A DNA stretch of 64,000 nucleotides from Mycobacterium adipatum (GTDB taxonomy: Bacteria > Actinomycetota > Actinomycetes > Mycobacteriales > Mycobacteriaceae), in assembly GCF_001644575.1 (NCBI RefSeq), contig NZ_CP015596.1, positions 5,456,001 through 5,520,000 on the forward strand. The letters run 5' to 3'. Both the position numbers and the translations under genes were made by a program. Under the pieces are notes generated by a model. It made no database searches. It was not told the origin of the DNA and saw only the letters and a program-made list of their open reading frames with translations. Shown piece after piece: positions 43,929 through 51,847 of the stretch; positions within the stretch are counted from its first letter, which is position 1, and each line of letters starts with the position of its first letter.

Positions 43929-45182
43929 GTGCCGGACACCGATCTGCGTGACACCGTCGACGCGGTCTGGCGGATGGAAGCCGCCAAGATCGTCGGCACG
44001 TTGACCCGTGCGGTCGGTGACGTCGGACTGGCCGAGGACTTGGCGCAGGAAGCGCTGCTCGATGCCCTGACCCAGTGGCCGTCCACCGGCGTCCCCCGCA
44101 ACCCGGGCGCCTGGCTGACCACCGTCGCCAAACGCAAGGCGGTGGATCTGTGGCGTCGGCGGGACAACCTGGATGCCAAGTACGCGGTGTTGGCGCGGGA
44201 ACTCGAAACCGGCGTCGAGGACGCGTGGGATCCCGACCGCATCGACGACGATGTGCTGCGGCTGGTGTTCATCGCCGCCCACCCGGCGCTGTCCCGCGAA
44301 TCGCAGATCGCGCTGACCCTGCGCGTCGTCGGCGGTTTGAGTGCCGACGAGATCGCCCGGGCCTTCCTGACGTCCCGCGTGACGGTCGCCGCGCGGATCA
44401 CCCGGGCCAAGAAGGCACTGGCCGGGATGGCGTTCGAGGTGCCCGATCGCGCCGATTTCGGCGCCCGCCTGTCCGCGGTGCTGGCGGTGATCTACCTGAT
44501 CTTCAACGAGGGCTATGCGGCGTCGGCGGGGCAACGCTGGATCCGGGACGAATTGTGCAGTGAGGCCCTGCGGCTGGGGCGGGTGCTGGCAGCCCTCGTC
44601 CCGGACGAGTCGGAGGTGCATGCCCTGGTGGCCCTGATGGAGTTCCAGGCGTCGCGGTTCGCCGCCCGCACCGATGCCGACGGGAACCCGGTCCTGTTGG
44701 AGGATCAGGACCGCACCCGGTGGGACCGCGCCCAGATCCGCCGCGGCGTCGCCGCACTGGAACGCAGCAGCGCCGCACGCGGGCAGCGGGGCTGGGGCCC
44801 GTATGCGCTACAGGCCGCGCTCGCCGAATGCCATGCCGTGGCGCCGACGGCGGCCGACACCGACTGGGACCGCATCGTCGCGCTCTACGACGCGCTGCGC
44901 CAGATCGCCGCATCCCCGGTCGTCGAACTCAACCGAGCGGTGGCCGTGGCGATGGCCAATGGCCCGGCGGTGGCCCTGCCGATCGTCGATGCCATCGGCG
45001 GACTCGAGGGCTCCTATCTGCTGCCCAGCGTGCGCGGTGAGCTGCTGGCGCGGCTCGGCCGCGACGACGAGGCCGCAGCCGAGTTCACCGCTGCTGCGGC
45101 GTTGGCCGCCAACGCTGCCGAACGCGCCGTGCTGCTGAAGAAGGCCGCGCGCGCCTCCGGTTCGGCACCGCGAGTCATCTGA
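43929..45182 (+). CDS. Extended ECF sigma factor (ECF42-like)
   Basis: A 417-residue sigma factor. Region 2 (about 10-80) contains VGDVGLAEDLAQEALLDAL and NPGAWLTTVAKRKAVDLWRR; region 4 (about 115-165) contains LTLRVVGGLSADEIARAFL. About 230 further residues form helical repeats with LIFNEGYAAS (the conserved ECF extension) and a TPR-like tail ending in AVLLKKAAR. Such extended factors have no anti-sigma; the tail is thought to regulate. DGPF genes are their usual neighbours, here 2 kb away at 41468. The GTG start has TAGCGT six bases upstream. Confidence 0.88.
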   Translation: MPDTDLRDTVDAVWRMEAAKIVGTLTRAVGDVGLAEDLAQEALLDALTQWPSTGVPRNPGAWLTTVAKRKAVDLWRRRDNLDAKYAVLARELETGVEDAWDPDRIDDDVLRLVFIAAHPALSRESQIALTLRVVGGLSADEIARAFLTSRVTVAARITRAKKALAGMAFEVPDRADFGARLSAVLAVIYLIFNEGYAASAGQRWIRDELCSEALRLGRVLAALVPDESEVHALVALMEFQASRFAARTDADGNPVLLEDQDRTRWDRAQIRRGVAALERSSAARGQRGWGPYALQAALAECHAVAPTAADTDWDRIVALYDALRQIAASPVVELNRAVAVAMANGPAVALPIVDAIGGLEGSYLLPSVRGELLARLGRDDEAAAEFTAAAALAANAAERAVLLKKAARASGSAPRVI

Positions 45183-45228
45183 ACGCGGCTCGGTACCGAA
45201 TACCTCTGGACAGGAAGGGAGCGTCGCC

Positions 45229-45846
45229 ATGAACCGTGTCATCACGCTGGCCGGCCAGGTCGGGGAGTCCGTGCTCTCGATCGTCGGCATCCGCACCGTC
45301 GAGGAGCCGCACCACATCAGCCGGCCACTGACCGACAGCGTCGAGATCCGGCAGTACGGGGGCCGGATCGCCGCCGAAACCACGATCACCGGTGACCGGC
45401 AGGACGCCCTGTACCGGGGCTTCCGCAAGGTGGCCTCCTATATCTTCGGCGGCAACCACCGCAACACCGAGATCGCGATGACCGCGCCGGTCAGCCAGCA
45501 GCGCTCCGCCGAGAAAATCGCCATGACGGCGCCCGTGGCCCAGACCGGCAGCGCCGACGGCGGATGGACCGTCCGGTTCTTCATGCCGTCGACATGGTCG
45601 ATGGAGACACTGCCGACACCCGATGACGAGGACGTCCGGCTGGTCAGGGTGCCGCCGGAGACCGTGGCGGTGGTCCGGTTCAGCGGGGACCGGAGCCCGT
45701 CGGCGGTCGCGCGGCGGACCGAGGAGCTGACGCGGACGCTACGGGACAACGGCATCGAGCCGGCAGGCGATGCGGTCGCGTGGTTCTACGATCCACCGTG
45801 GACACTGCCTTTTCGACGCCGCAACGAGGTCGCCATCCCGATCTAG
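45229..45846 (+). CDS. SOUL-family haem-binding-like protein
   Basis: A 205-residue protein of the SOUL/HBP23 family. Family blocks are GIRTVEEPHH, VEIRQYGGRIAAETTI, IFGGNHRNTEIAMTAPVSQ, WTVRFFMPSTWSMETLPTP and the C-terminal VAWFYDPPWTLPFRRRNEVAI. Relatives bind haem or fatty acids. There is no signal peptide. AGGAAGGGA before the ATG is a good ribosome site. It follows the sigma gene by 46 bp on the same strand and may be one of its targets. Confidence 0.9.
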   Translation: MNRVITLAGQVGESVLSIVGIRTVEEPHHISRPLTDSVEIRQYGGRIAAETTITGDRQDALYRGFRKVASYIFGGNHRNTEIAMTAPVSQQRSAEKIAMTAPVAQTGSADGGWTVRFFMPSTWSMETLPTPDDEDVRLVRVPPETVAVVRFSGDRSPSAVARRTEELTRTLRDNGIEPAGDAVAWFYDPPWTLPFRRRNEVAIPI

Positions 45847-45887
45847 CGCCGCCAAAAAAGGACGCGCATTCACGCGGGGCGGCACGG

Positions 45888-45893
45888 TAGACA
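45888..45893 (+). promoter_or_regulatory. -10 box of leaderless eis promoter
   Basis: TAGACA seven bases before GTG 45901. Confidence 0.45.
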
Positions 45894-45900
45894 TGAGTAT

Positions 45901-47139
45901 GTGGTTGAACTGATCCTGCGTACCGTCCGCGATGACGACGACTTCCGAGCGTTCAATGCTGCGTTGTATTCGGTGTTCCTGGAGGAGCCGCAGGACGACG
46001 AGACCGAATTATCGCGCAAGATCACCGATTTCGACCGCATGTTCGGCTTCCACGACGGGAACCGCTGGGTCGCCACCGCGGGTGATTACCGCAAGCAGGT
46101 GAACCTGCCCGGCGACGCGCAGGTCCCGGTGGCCGCCGTCACGGCGGTGACCGTATCGCCCGCGCACCGCCGTCGGGGTCTGCTGACCCGGATGATGCGC
46201 CATCAGCTCGACGGGATCCGGGACCGCGGCACCGAGGCGCTGGCCATGCTGTTCGCCTCGGAAACCGCGATCTACGGCCGGTTCGGGTACGGATCGGCCA
46301 GCCAGAATGTCGTGCTGTCCGGGCAGGTGCGGGACTTGGGTTTCCGTCCGGAGGTAGAGCTGGGCGACGGTTCGGTGTCCGAGACCGACGCCGAGACGCT
46401 GCTGTCCGTCGGCCCGGCGATCTATGACCGGGCCATCGCGGGGCTGCCCGGCCGGATGAACCGACCCGCCGCGTGGTGGAACTACCAGATCCATGACAAC
46501 GATGAACGGCGCAAGGACAGCGGACGGATCCGGTTCGCGCTGCACCACGAGGCCGACGGCACCCCCAGCGGTTACGCGGTCTACCGCCCCAAGTCCGACT
46601 GGGCGGCGACCGGACCCAACGGCACCCTGCACATCGGGGAGGTGCGGGCCACCAATCCGCGTGCCTACGCCCGCATGTGGCGTTTTCTGCTGGAGATCGA
46701 CCTAATTCGCAGTATCAAGTACGACGGGGCCGCGATCGACGAGCCGCTGCGCTACCTGGTCGCCGATCAACGGGCTCTGCAATGCGAGGTGGTCGACGGT
46801 ATCTTCGTCCGGCTGGTCGAGGTGGACCGCGCCCTCGCACTGCGTCGCTACGGCGCACCCGTCGATATCGTGGTGGGCGTGCACGACGAATTCTGCCCCT
46901 GGAACACCGGCAGCTTCCGGCTGCGCGGCGACCTCGACGGCGCCGCGTGCGAAAGGACCACCGCACCCGCCGATCTCACGATGTCCGCACGTGACCTAGG
47001 CGCGGTGTACCTGGGCGGGACCAGCGTGGCCCAGTTGGTGGCGGCGGGGTTGGTCGATGAGCACACCCCGGGGTCGGCGCACCGGGCCGCCGCCGCCTTC
47101 GGCTGGCCCGTCGCCCCCGCGATCCCCGACCACTTCTAG
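45901..47139 (+). CDS. eis: Eis-family GNAT N-acetyltransferase
   Basis: A 412-residue Eis-type protein: an N-terminal GNAT domain with VTVSPAHRRRGLLTRMM (acetyl-CoA pyrophosphate loop), FASETAIYGRFGYG, a second degenerate GNAT domain, and a sterol-carrier-like C-terminal domain ending in a free phenylalanine (PDHF), whose carboxylate is catalytic in characterised Eis. Eis enzymes acetylate several amines of aminoglycosides and lysines of proteins. Whether this is the orthologue of M. tuberculosis Eis or a paralogue cannot be told here. The start follows TAGACA by seven bases. Confidence 0.87.
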   Translation: MVELILRTVRDDDDFRAFNAALYSVFLEEPQDDETELSRKITDFDRMFGFHDGNRWVATAGDYRKQVNLPGDAQVPVAAVTAVTVSPAHRRRGLLTRMMRHQLDGIRDRGTEALAMLFASETAIYGRFGYGSASQNVVLSGQVRDLGFRPEVELGDGSVSETDAETLLSVGPAIYDRAIAGLPGRMNRPAAWWNYQIHDNDERRKDSGRIRFALHHEADGTPSGYAVYRPKSDWAATGPNGTLHIGEVRATNPRAYARMWRFLLEIDLIRSIKYDGAAIDEPLRYLVADQRALQCEVVDGIFVRLVEVDRALALRRYGAPVDIVVGVHDEFCPWNTGSFRLRGDLDGAACERTTAPADLTMSARDLGAVYLGGTSVAQLVAAGLVDEHTPGSAHRAAAAFGWPVAPAIPDHF

Positions 47140-47153
47140 TGAGGACGGATTCC

Positions 47154-47828
47154 GTGATCAAGGCAGTGCTCTTCGATTTCTCCGGCACCCTGTTCCGGCT
47201 CGAGGAGGACGACAGCTGGTTCGACGGCATCACCGTGGACGAGAAAGCGGTCGACGGCCTCGTGCAGGCCGAGCTGATGCGCCGGGTCACCGCGCCCACC
47301 GGCAGCTCGGTGCCGATGTCGGAAGAGCAGCAGCACAATTGGGCCAACCGCGATCTGGAGCCGCATCTGCACCGCGAGGCGTACCTACATGTGCTGCGCG
47401 AGTCCGGTCTGACCGGGGACGATGCCGCGGCGCTGTATCCCAAGCTGGTCGACCCGGCCTCCTGGACGCCGTACCCGGACACCGCCGCCACGCTGAACGG
47501 CTTGCGCGACGCCGGGATCAAGACCGCGGTGGTGTCGAATATCGCCTTCGATCTGCGGCCCGCGCTGGCCACCGCCGGTACCGCAGCCGACGAGTACGTG
47601 CTGTCCTTCGAGATCGGCGCGGTCAAGCCGGATCCGGTGATCTTCGAAACCGCGCTGGCGCGCCTCGGTGTCGAGCCCGCCGACGCGCTGATGGTCGGCG
47701 ACAGCGAGGAGGCCGATGGCGGGGCACGGGCCGTCGGGTGCGCCTTCGCCCTGGTCGATCCGCTGCCCACGGCACAGCGCCTCGACGGCCTGATCGCGGC
47801 GCTGCGGGCACACGGACTGCATGTCTGA
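47154..47828 (+). CDS. HAD-superfamily hydrolase
   Basis: A 224-residue haloacid dehalogenase-type phosphatase. Motif I is FDFSGTLF (nucleophile Asp), the helical cap spans about 20-95, motif II/III is VVSNIAFD and KPDPVIFETA, and motif IV is VGDSEEAD. The substrate is unknown. GAGGA eight bases before GTG 47154 supports this start over GTG 47139, which would overlap the eis stop. The gene directly follows eis and is probably cotranscribed. Confidence 0.86.
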   Translation: MIKAVLFDFSGTLFRLEEDDSWFDGITVDEKAVDGLVQAELMRRVTAPTGSSVPMSEEQQHNWANRDLEPHLHREAYLHVLRESGLTGDDAAALYPKLVDPASWTPYPDTAATLNGLRDAGIKTAVVSNIAFDLRPALATAGTAADEYVLSFEIGAVKPDPVIFETALARLGVEPADALMVGDSEEADGGARAVGCAFALVDPLPTAQRLDGLIAALRAHGLHV

Positions 47829-47879
47829 CCGGAAAGTTGCACTGCGACAACGGATCAGCGCGACCTGGCCCGGGTGACT

Positions 47880-47885
47880 TAGTCT
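47880..47885 (+). promoter_or_regulatory. -10 box of leaderless promoter
   Basis: TAGTCT six bases before ATG 47892. Confidence 0.45.
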
Positions 47886-47891
47886 CGGGGA

Positions 47892-48341
47892 ATGGCTGAG
47901 CAAAGGGTACGGCCACCGTGGTGGCTGAAGTACGTCAACAAGGTGTTCATCGGGCTGTCCAAGCTGGGCGTCGGCGGCGAAAAGGGTCCGGCGATCCTGA
48001 CGGTCGCCGGCCGCAAGACGGGGAAGCCGCGGACCACGCCTGTCACGCCGATGACGGTGGACGGAGCCCGTTATGTGGTGGGCGGGTTGCCGGGCGCGGA
48101 CTGGGTCGCCAATGCCCGTGCGGCCGGGACGGCGACCCTGCACCAGGGCCGTCGGACACAGCAGGTCCGGATGACCGAGATGCCCGCCGAGCAGGCGCGC
48201 CCGTTGCTTCGCCAATTCCCGACCCTGGTGCCCACCGGGGTGAGCTTCGTCCGCAACGCCGGCCTGGTCACCGAGGGCACCCCCGACGAGTTCGAGGCGC
48301 TGGCCGGCCGACTGCCGGTGTTCCGGTTCGACGAAATCTGA
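47892..48341 (+). CDS. F420-dependent nitroreductase-family oxidoreductase (Ddn-like)
   Basis: A 149-residue protein of the deazaflavin-dependent nitroreductase family, a split beta-barrel. Features are LTVAGRKTGKPRTTPVTPM, VVGGLPGADWVANARAAG and the RFDEI end. Mycobacteria have many such enzymes, which use reduced F420 to reduce quinones or nitro compounds. The cofactor is assigned from family knowledge. It has its own TAGTCT box and no ribosome site. Confidence 0.87.
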   Translation: MAEQRVRPPWWLKYVNKVFIGLSKLGVGGEKGPAILTVAGRKTGKPRTTPVTPMTVDGARYVVGGLPGADWVANARAAGTATLHQGRRTQQVRMTEMPAEQARPLLRQFPTLVPTGVSFVRNAGLVTEGTPDEFEALAGRLPVFRFDEI

Positions 48342-48513
48342 TAACCGGCGGCCGTCTCGGTGCGGCGGGCCACCGTGCCGACACGGGTTGCGTCCGTTGA
48401 GCTTCAACCGGGGTCGATCGGTCGCCGCGGGTCCGGCGGGATGTTGTGCCGCCGGACCCGCTGTGCGGGACGGGTTTCACTGTCCAGTTGTCAAGGTGCC
48501 GTGCAAGTTTGGG

Positions 48514-49869
48514 TTATGCAGCCGTGGGTAGGTCGGTCATGGTGCGTCGGGCGTGCGAGCGCAGATGCGCCGGTTCGGGTCCGGTCGGGTCATGCGGTGG
48601 GATGAACCAGGGGTGGCGGTCGGGGCCGAGGTAGACCTGCCAGCCGCCGTGGTGGATGGCGGTGTGGTGGAGCCGACACAGCAGGACCCCGTTGTCGAGG
48701 CTGGTGGTGCCGCCATGCTCCCAGGGGGTGATGTGGTGGGCGTCGCACCAGGACACCGGCCGCCCGCAGCCGGGGTGCGCGCAGCCCCCGTCGCGGACCG
48801 CCAGGCCTTTGCGGATGGCCGGGGTGAAGAGCCGTTCGCTGCGCCCCACATCCAGCGGTGCGCCCGCACCATCGACGGTCACCGTCGTGAGGGTGCTGTC
48901 GCAGGCGATCAGCTCCGCGGTCGCGGTGGTGATGGGCCCGCCGAACCCGAGCGTGTCCACCGACCCGGCTGTGGTGGGGCGGATGAGGGTGACGTGCGGG
49001 AGCACCCCACCGCTCATCGGGCGCCCCGAACCAGACAGGTAGGTGCGCAGGATCTGCCCGAAGGCGTCGGCGCGGCGCCGCCCGACCGGGCGGGGATCCG
49101 GGGATCCGTCCGGCAGCGGGACCGGCCGGCACAGCGGGTCCAGGGCGGCGAGCAGTTCTTCGCCGGTGAGCACATCAAGATCCAGGGTCGCGCTGAGGCG
49201 CCCGTCACCGGTCGGCACCACGCTCATGTCGTTGAGGTCGGTGTTCTCCGCCACTGGCACCGCTGTGTCGTCGACCGGGTGGGATTTGACCTTCTCGATG
49301 GCGATCCCGCGGGCCGTCTTGTCCACCCCCGACGGAGTGGTCTGAACCATCAGCGCCCTGACAACCTCGGCGCGCTCGTCATCGGACAACGCGACACGGG
49401 ATTCGATATGCGCGACGCCCTTGCCGACGGCGTCGGCGAACTCGATCCCGACCCCACCGAGACGCTGCTGCGCCGTCAACGCCGGCAGAGCCTCTGCCGC
49501 CCGCCCCACCCGCGCCGCCCGATACGCCGCACCCGGAGCCACCCCGATACTGGTGAGCAGATCGGCCCCCGTGCGCAGACGCTTACGCGCCGGGATCCCG
49601 GCCCGCTCCGCGGCCGCGACCGCCGAGGCGATCACATGGTCGGCCAGGTTGCGCAGGGTGACCGCGGCCGCCAGCACCGCCACCACCGCCTCGTCATCAA
49701 GAATCCGCCTGGGGCTGTCCAGCAGATGAAACAGGGTGCGATCCCCATCCCGCACGGCGGCAGGGGTGAGGTCATCGATCAACGCATCAACAAACGTATC
49801 GAGATCGGTGGCGTCCACAGTGGATACCGGCTTCCACAGAAGGTGCCCACACAAGGCACGATCAGTCAA
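48514..49869 (-). CDS. 13E12-repeat family HNH endonuclease-like protein
   Basis: A 451-residue DUF222/HNH protein. The DUF222 part covers about 60-320 (RNLADHVIASAVAAAERAG, AARVGRAAEALPALTAQQ). The HNH site is near 370-415: CAHPGCGRPVSWCDAHH, then HITPWEHGGTTSLDNG and LCRLHHTAIH, with paired cysteines for zinc. The family is repeated in mycobacterial genomes (REP13E12) and serves as phage attachment or recombination target. TTG 49869 is the longest start; GTG 49818 is plausible. The HNH residues look intact. Confidence 0.87.
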   Translation of the reverse strand: MTDRALCGHLLWKPVSTVDATDLDTFVDALIDDLTPAAVRDGDRTLFHLLDSPRRILDDEAVVAVLAAAVTLRNLADHVIASAVAAAERAGIPARKRLRTGADLLTSIGVAPGAAYRAARVGRAAEALPALTAQQRLGGVGIEFADAVGKGVAHIESRVALSDDERAEVVRALMVQTTPSGVDKTARGIAIEKVKSHPVDDTAVPVAENTDLNDMSVVPTGDGRLSATLDLDVLTGEELLAALDPLCRPVPLPDGSPDPRPVGRRRADAFGQILRTYLSGSGRPMSGGVLPHVTLIRPTTAGSVDTLGFGGPITTATAELIACDSTLTTVTVDGAGAPLDVGRSERLFTPAIRKGLAVRDGGCAHPGCGRPVSWCDAHHITPWEHGGTTSLDNGVLLCRLHHTAIHHGGWQVYLGPDRHPWFIPPHDPTGPEPAHLRSHARRTMTDLPTAA

Positions 49870-50011
49870 TACAGTCCGGCAGTCCCCGAAGGGGACGTCG
49901 AACCTGGCGGCGACCGAAGTCGCGGTCTGCAGCTCACCGAACCGCTATGTGGGAGCTACGTCGCATTCGAACTTATGTTCGATAGTACGCCGGACAACCG
50001 CGCCACGCAAG
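49870..50011. other. Intergenic DNA with nothing recognised
   Basis: The 142 bases between the 13E12 gene and the IS481 remnant hold no gene or clear motif. Together with the remnant they form a 465-bp gap without intact genes. Confidence 0.4.
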
Positions 50012-50330
50012 TGTTATGTCTCAAGACATCGGTGACAGTTCTGCATCAGGACATCGGTGACACTTTGAGGGGTCTTGGTGGTGACACTTCTGCCTCGAGG
50101 CTTAGGCGGTGGCTGTCAATGAACCCATCGATCCTCGTGTCCGCCTCGCGATCTCCCAAGGGCCCGACGCGCCTCGCAGAGCGGTCTCGATGTTCAGTGC
50201 CGAGCATCGCCTACACGAAACTCGTTCTACGAGTTACGCAAACGTGTCAAGGTGCTCGAAACCAGGTGGAGACGAGCAATGCTGCCCGCCGAAGGTCGGC
50301 GTCACGCAGTCGGGAGTCGGACACCGGGCA
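50012..50330 (+). mobile_element. IS481-family insertion sequence remnant
   Basis: The TGTTATGTCTCAAGACATCGG end, a repeated GACATCGGTGACA unit and then a transposase-like N-terminus are the left end of an IS481-type element. The transposase frame starts GTG 50109 (VNEPIDPRVRLAISQ), and FYELRKRVK appears in another frame about 50225, so it has frameshifts. Only about 60-70 codons remain and the catalytic domain and right end are missing. Confidence 0.65.
50109..50320 (+). pseudogene. Truncated, frameshifted IS481 transposase
   Basis: Begins VAVNEPIDPRVRLAIS and AVSMFSAEHR in one frame and continues as FYELRKRVK in another, the order seen in IS481 transposases (HTH region). The DDE domain is absent. 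It ends where the intact XRE gene begins on the other strand. Confidence 0.6.
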
Positions 50331-50334
50331 ATAC

Positions 50335-50613
50335 CTAACCGGTGCTGGGTAAATCCATCTCAGGCAAGCAGATGCGTGCGAGTTCATCCAGCGGGATCCC
50401 CAGCACCGTGGCGAGCGCCGCGACGGTGGCGAAACCCGGCGTGGCGAGGCGCCCGGTCTCGATCTTGCGCAGAGTCTCCGGCGAGATCGAGGCGGCGTGC
50501 GCCACCTCGGCCGGCTTCCGGTCGCCCCGACATTCACGCAGGAACGCACCCAGACGCTGGCCGGCGGCACGTTGCTGCGGAGTTAAGGGCGATCGGACCA
50601 CGCCGACAACCAT
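50335..50613 (-). CDS. XRE-family transcriptional regulator
   Basis: A 92-residue protein with a single HTH (about 18-75): LGAFLRECRGDRKPAEVAHAA and then ISPETLRKIETGRLATPGFATV. It diverges from the methionine aminopeptidase gene, and two copies of GGTATNNNNATACC lie in the 76 bp between them, so it probably represses both itself and map. ATG 50613 is assumed as start; a GTG five codons later is possible. The end abuts the IS481 remnant. Confidence 0.85.
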   Translation of the reverse strand: MVVGVVRSPLTPQQRAAGQRLGAFLRECRGDRKPAEVAHAASISPETLRKIETGRLATPGFATVAALATVLGIPLDELARICLPEMDLPSTG

Positions 50614-50620
50614 ACGTCAC

Positions 50621-50667
50621 GCGGTATGAAAATACCGCAGCCTCGGCTACTGTGGTATTTCTATACC
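50621..50667. promoter_or_regulatory. Two palindromic operators between XRE regulator and map
   Basis: GGTATGAAAATACC (50623-50636, with GC/GC extending the arms) and GGTATTTCTATACC (50654-50667) share the pattern GGTATN4ATACC. Their centres are 31 bp apart, about three helical turns, so two dimers would bind the same DNA face. Confidence 0.7.
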
Positions 50668-50689
50668 GCTCCGCAGACGAGGATGCCGC

Positions 50690-51454
50690 ATGCTGGAACT
50701 GAAGACGCCCGACGAGATCGAGAAGATGCGCACCACCGGCGCGTTCATCGCCGAACTGCTCGACGACCTGCAGGGTCGCGCCGCCGTCGGCGTCAATCTG
50801 CTCGACCTGGAGCTCCGGGCCCGCCAGCTGATCGACGAGCGCGGCGCGGTGTCCTGCTATTGGGATTACGCACCGGCATTCGGCCGTGGCCCGTTCCGCA
50901 ACGTCATCTGTCTATCGGTCAATGATGCTGTGCTCCACGGTCTTCCGCACGACTACGCGCTGCGCGACGGGGACCTGCTGAGCATGGACATCGCCGTGTC
51001 GATCGACGGCTGGGTGGCCGATTCGGCCCGCAGCCTCGTCGTGGGGACACCCCGACCCGAGGACCTGCGCGTCATCGAGGCCACCGAGCGCGCCCTGGAC
51101 GCGGCGATCGCCGCCGCTGTGCCCGGGAACCGGCTCGGCGACATCTCGGCCGCGATCGGCGCGGTCGCCGACGATTACGGCTACCCAGTCAACACCGACT
51201 TCGGCGGCCACGGCCTGGGGCGCACCATGCACGAGGACCCACACGTCTCCAACCGTGGCCGCGCCGGACGCGGACTGAAACTCAAACCGGGACTGACCCT
51301 GGCTCTGGAACCCTGGTTCGCCCAGGGCACCGACAGGATCGTCTACGACCGCGACGGTTGGACCATCCGGTCGGCCGACGGATCGCGCACCGCCCATTCC
51401 GAGCACACCATCGCCGTCACCGACGGACCACCCCTCGTGTTGACCCGCCGGTGA
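50690..51454 (+). CDS. map: Type I methionine aminopeptidase
   Basis: A 254-residue metallopeptidase that removes N-terminal methionine. Metal ligands are in SMDIAVSIDGWVADSARS (two aspartates), the histidine in GHGLGRTMHEDPHVSNRG, and glutamates in LALEPWF and SEHTIAVTD. Length is normal for type I without the zinc-finger extension. GAGGA six bases before the ATG fixes the start. Mycobacteria have other MetAP genes elsewhere, so this one, with a dedicated XRE regulator, is probably an extra copy. Confidence 0.92.
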   Translation: MLELKTPDEIEKMRTTGAFIAELLDDLQGRAAVGVNLLDLELRARQLIDERGAVSCYWDYAPAFGRGPFRNVICLSVNDAVLHGLPHDYALRDGDLLSMDIAVSIDGWVADSARSLVVGTPRPEDLRVIEATERALDAAIAAAVPGNRLGDISAAIGAVADDYGYPVNTDFGGHGLGRTMHEDPHVSNRGRAGRGLKLKPGLTLALEPWFAQGTDRIVYDRDGWTIRSADGSRTAHSEHTIAVTDGPPLVLTRR

Positions 51455-51466
51455 CGGCCGAACCCG

Positions 51467-51742
51467 CTACAGGTGCGGGGCTTCCTTGATCTTCGACTCC
51501 GGGGTCCCCGCGGTCTGACACCAGGTCTGCACGGCCAACCGAGTCCCGGTGACCTCCAACTGGGCTGCGTCCGTGCCCTTTTCGTCCTTGAGCATCTTGG
51601 CAACCGCTTCGTTCTGGGTCTTCTCGTCCGAGCCGATGAAGTCCTCACACTTGGTGTCACCACCGGTCACCGACGGTGAGCAACCGACCAACGCGGCCCC
51701 GACGGCCAACCCTGCCAACACCACACTTGCCGAGCGCTTCAT
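51467..51742 (-). CDS. Small lipoprotein
   Basis: A 91-residue exported protein with a signal peptide and lipobox ALVGC, so Cys21 is the lipid anchor. The mature part (CEDFIGSDEKTQNEAVAKML ... WCQTAGTPESKIKEAP) is helical with two more cysteines that may form a disulfide, a shape like HdeA-type acid chaperones, though similarity is only structural impression. It converges on map with 12 bp between stops. Function is unknown. Confidence 0.82.
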   Translation of the reverse strand: MKRSASVVLAGLAVGAALVGCSPSVTGGDTKCEDFIGSDEKTQNEAVAKMLKDEKGTDAAQLEVTGTRLAVQTWCQTAGTPESKIKEAPHL

Positions 51743-51834
51743 CGCGAACTCCTACCTCGTGCGTCCCATACGCATCGTCGCGAGGTTTGTACCCCGCCAG
51801 GCCGCGGCCCAATCATGGCCATCGTCACAGCCGA

Positions 51835-51840
51835 TACAGT
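51835..51840 (+). promoter_or_regulatory. -10 box of leaderless menB promoter
   Basis: TACAGT seven bases before GTG 51848. Confidence 0.4.
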
Positions 51841-51847
51841 CTCCTCT

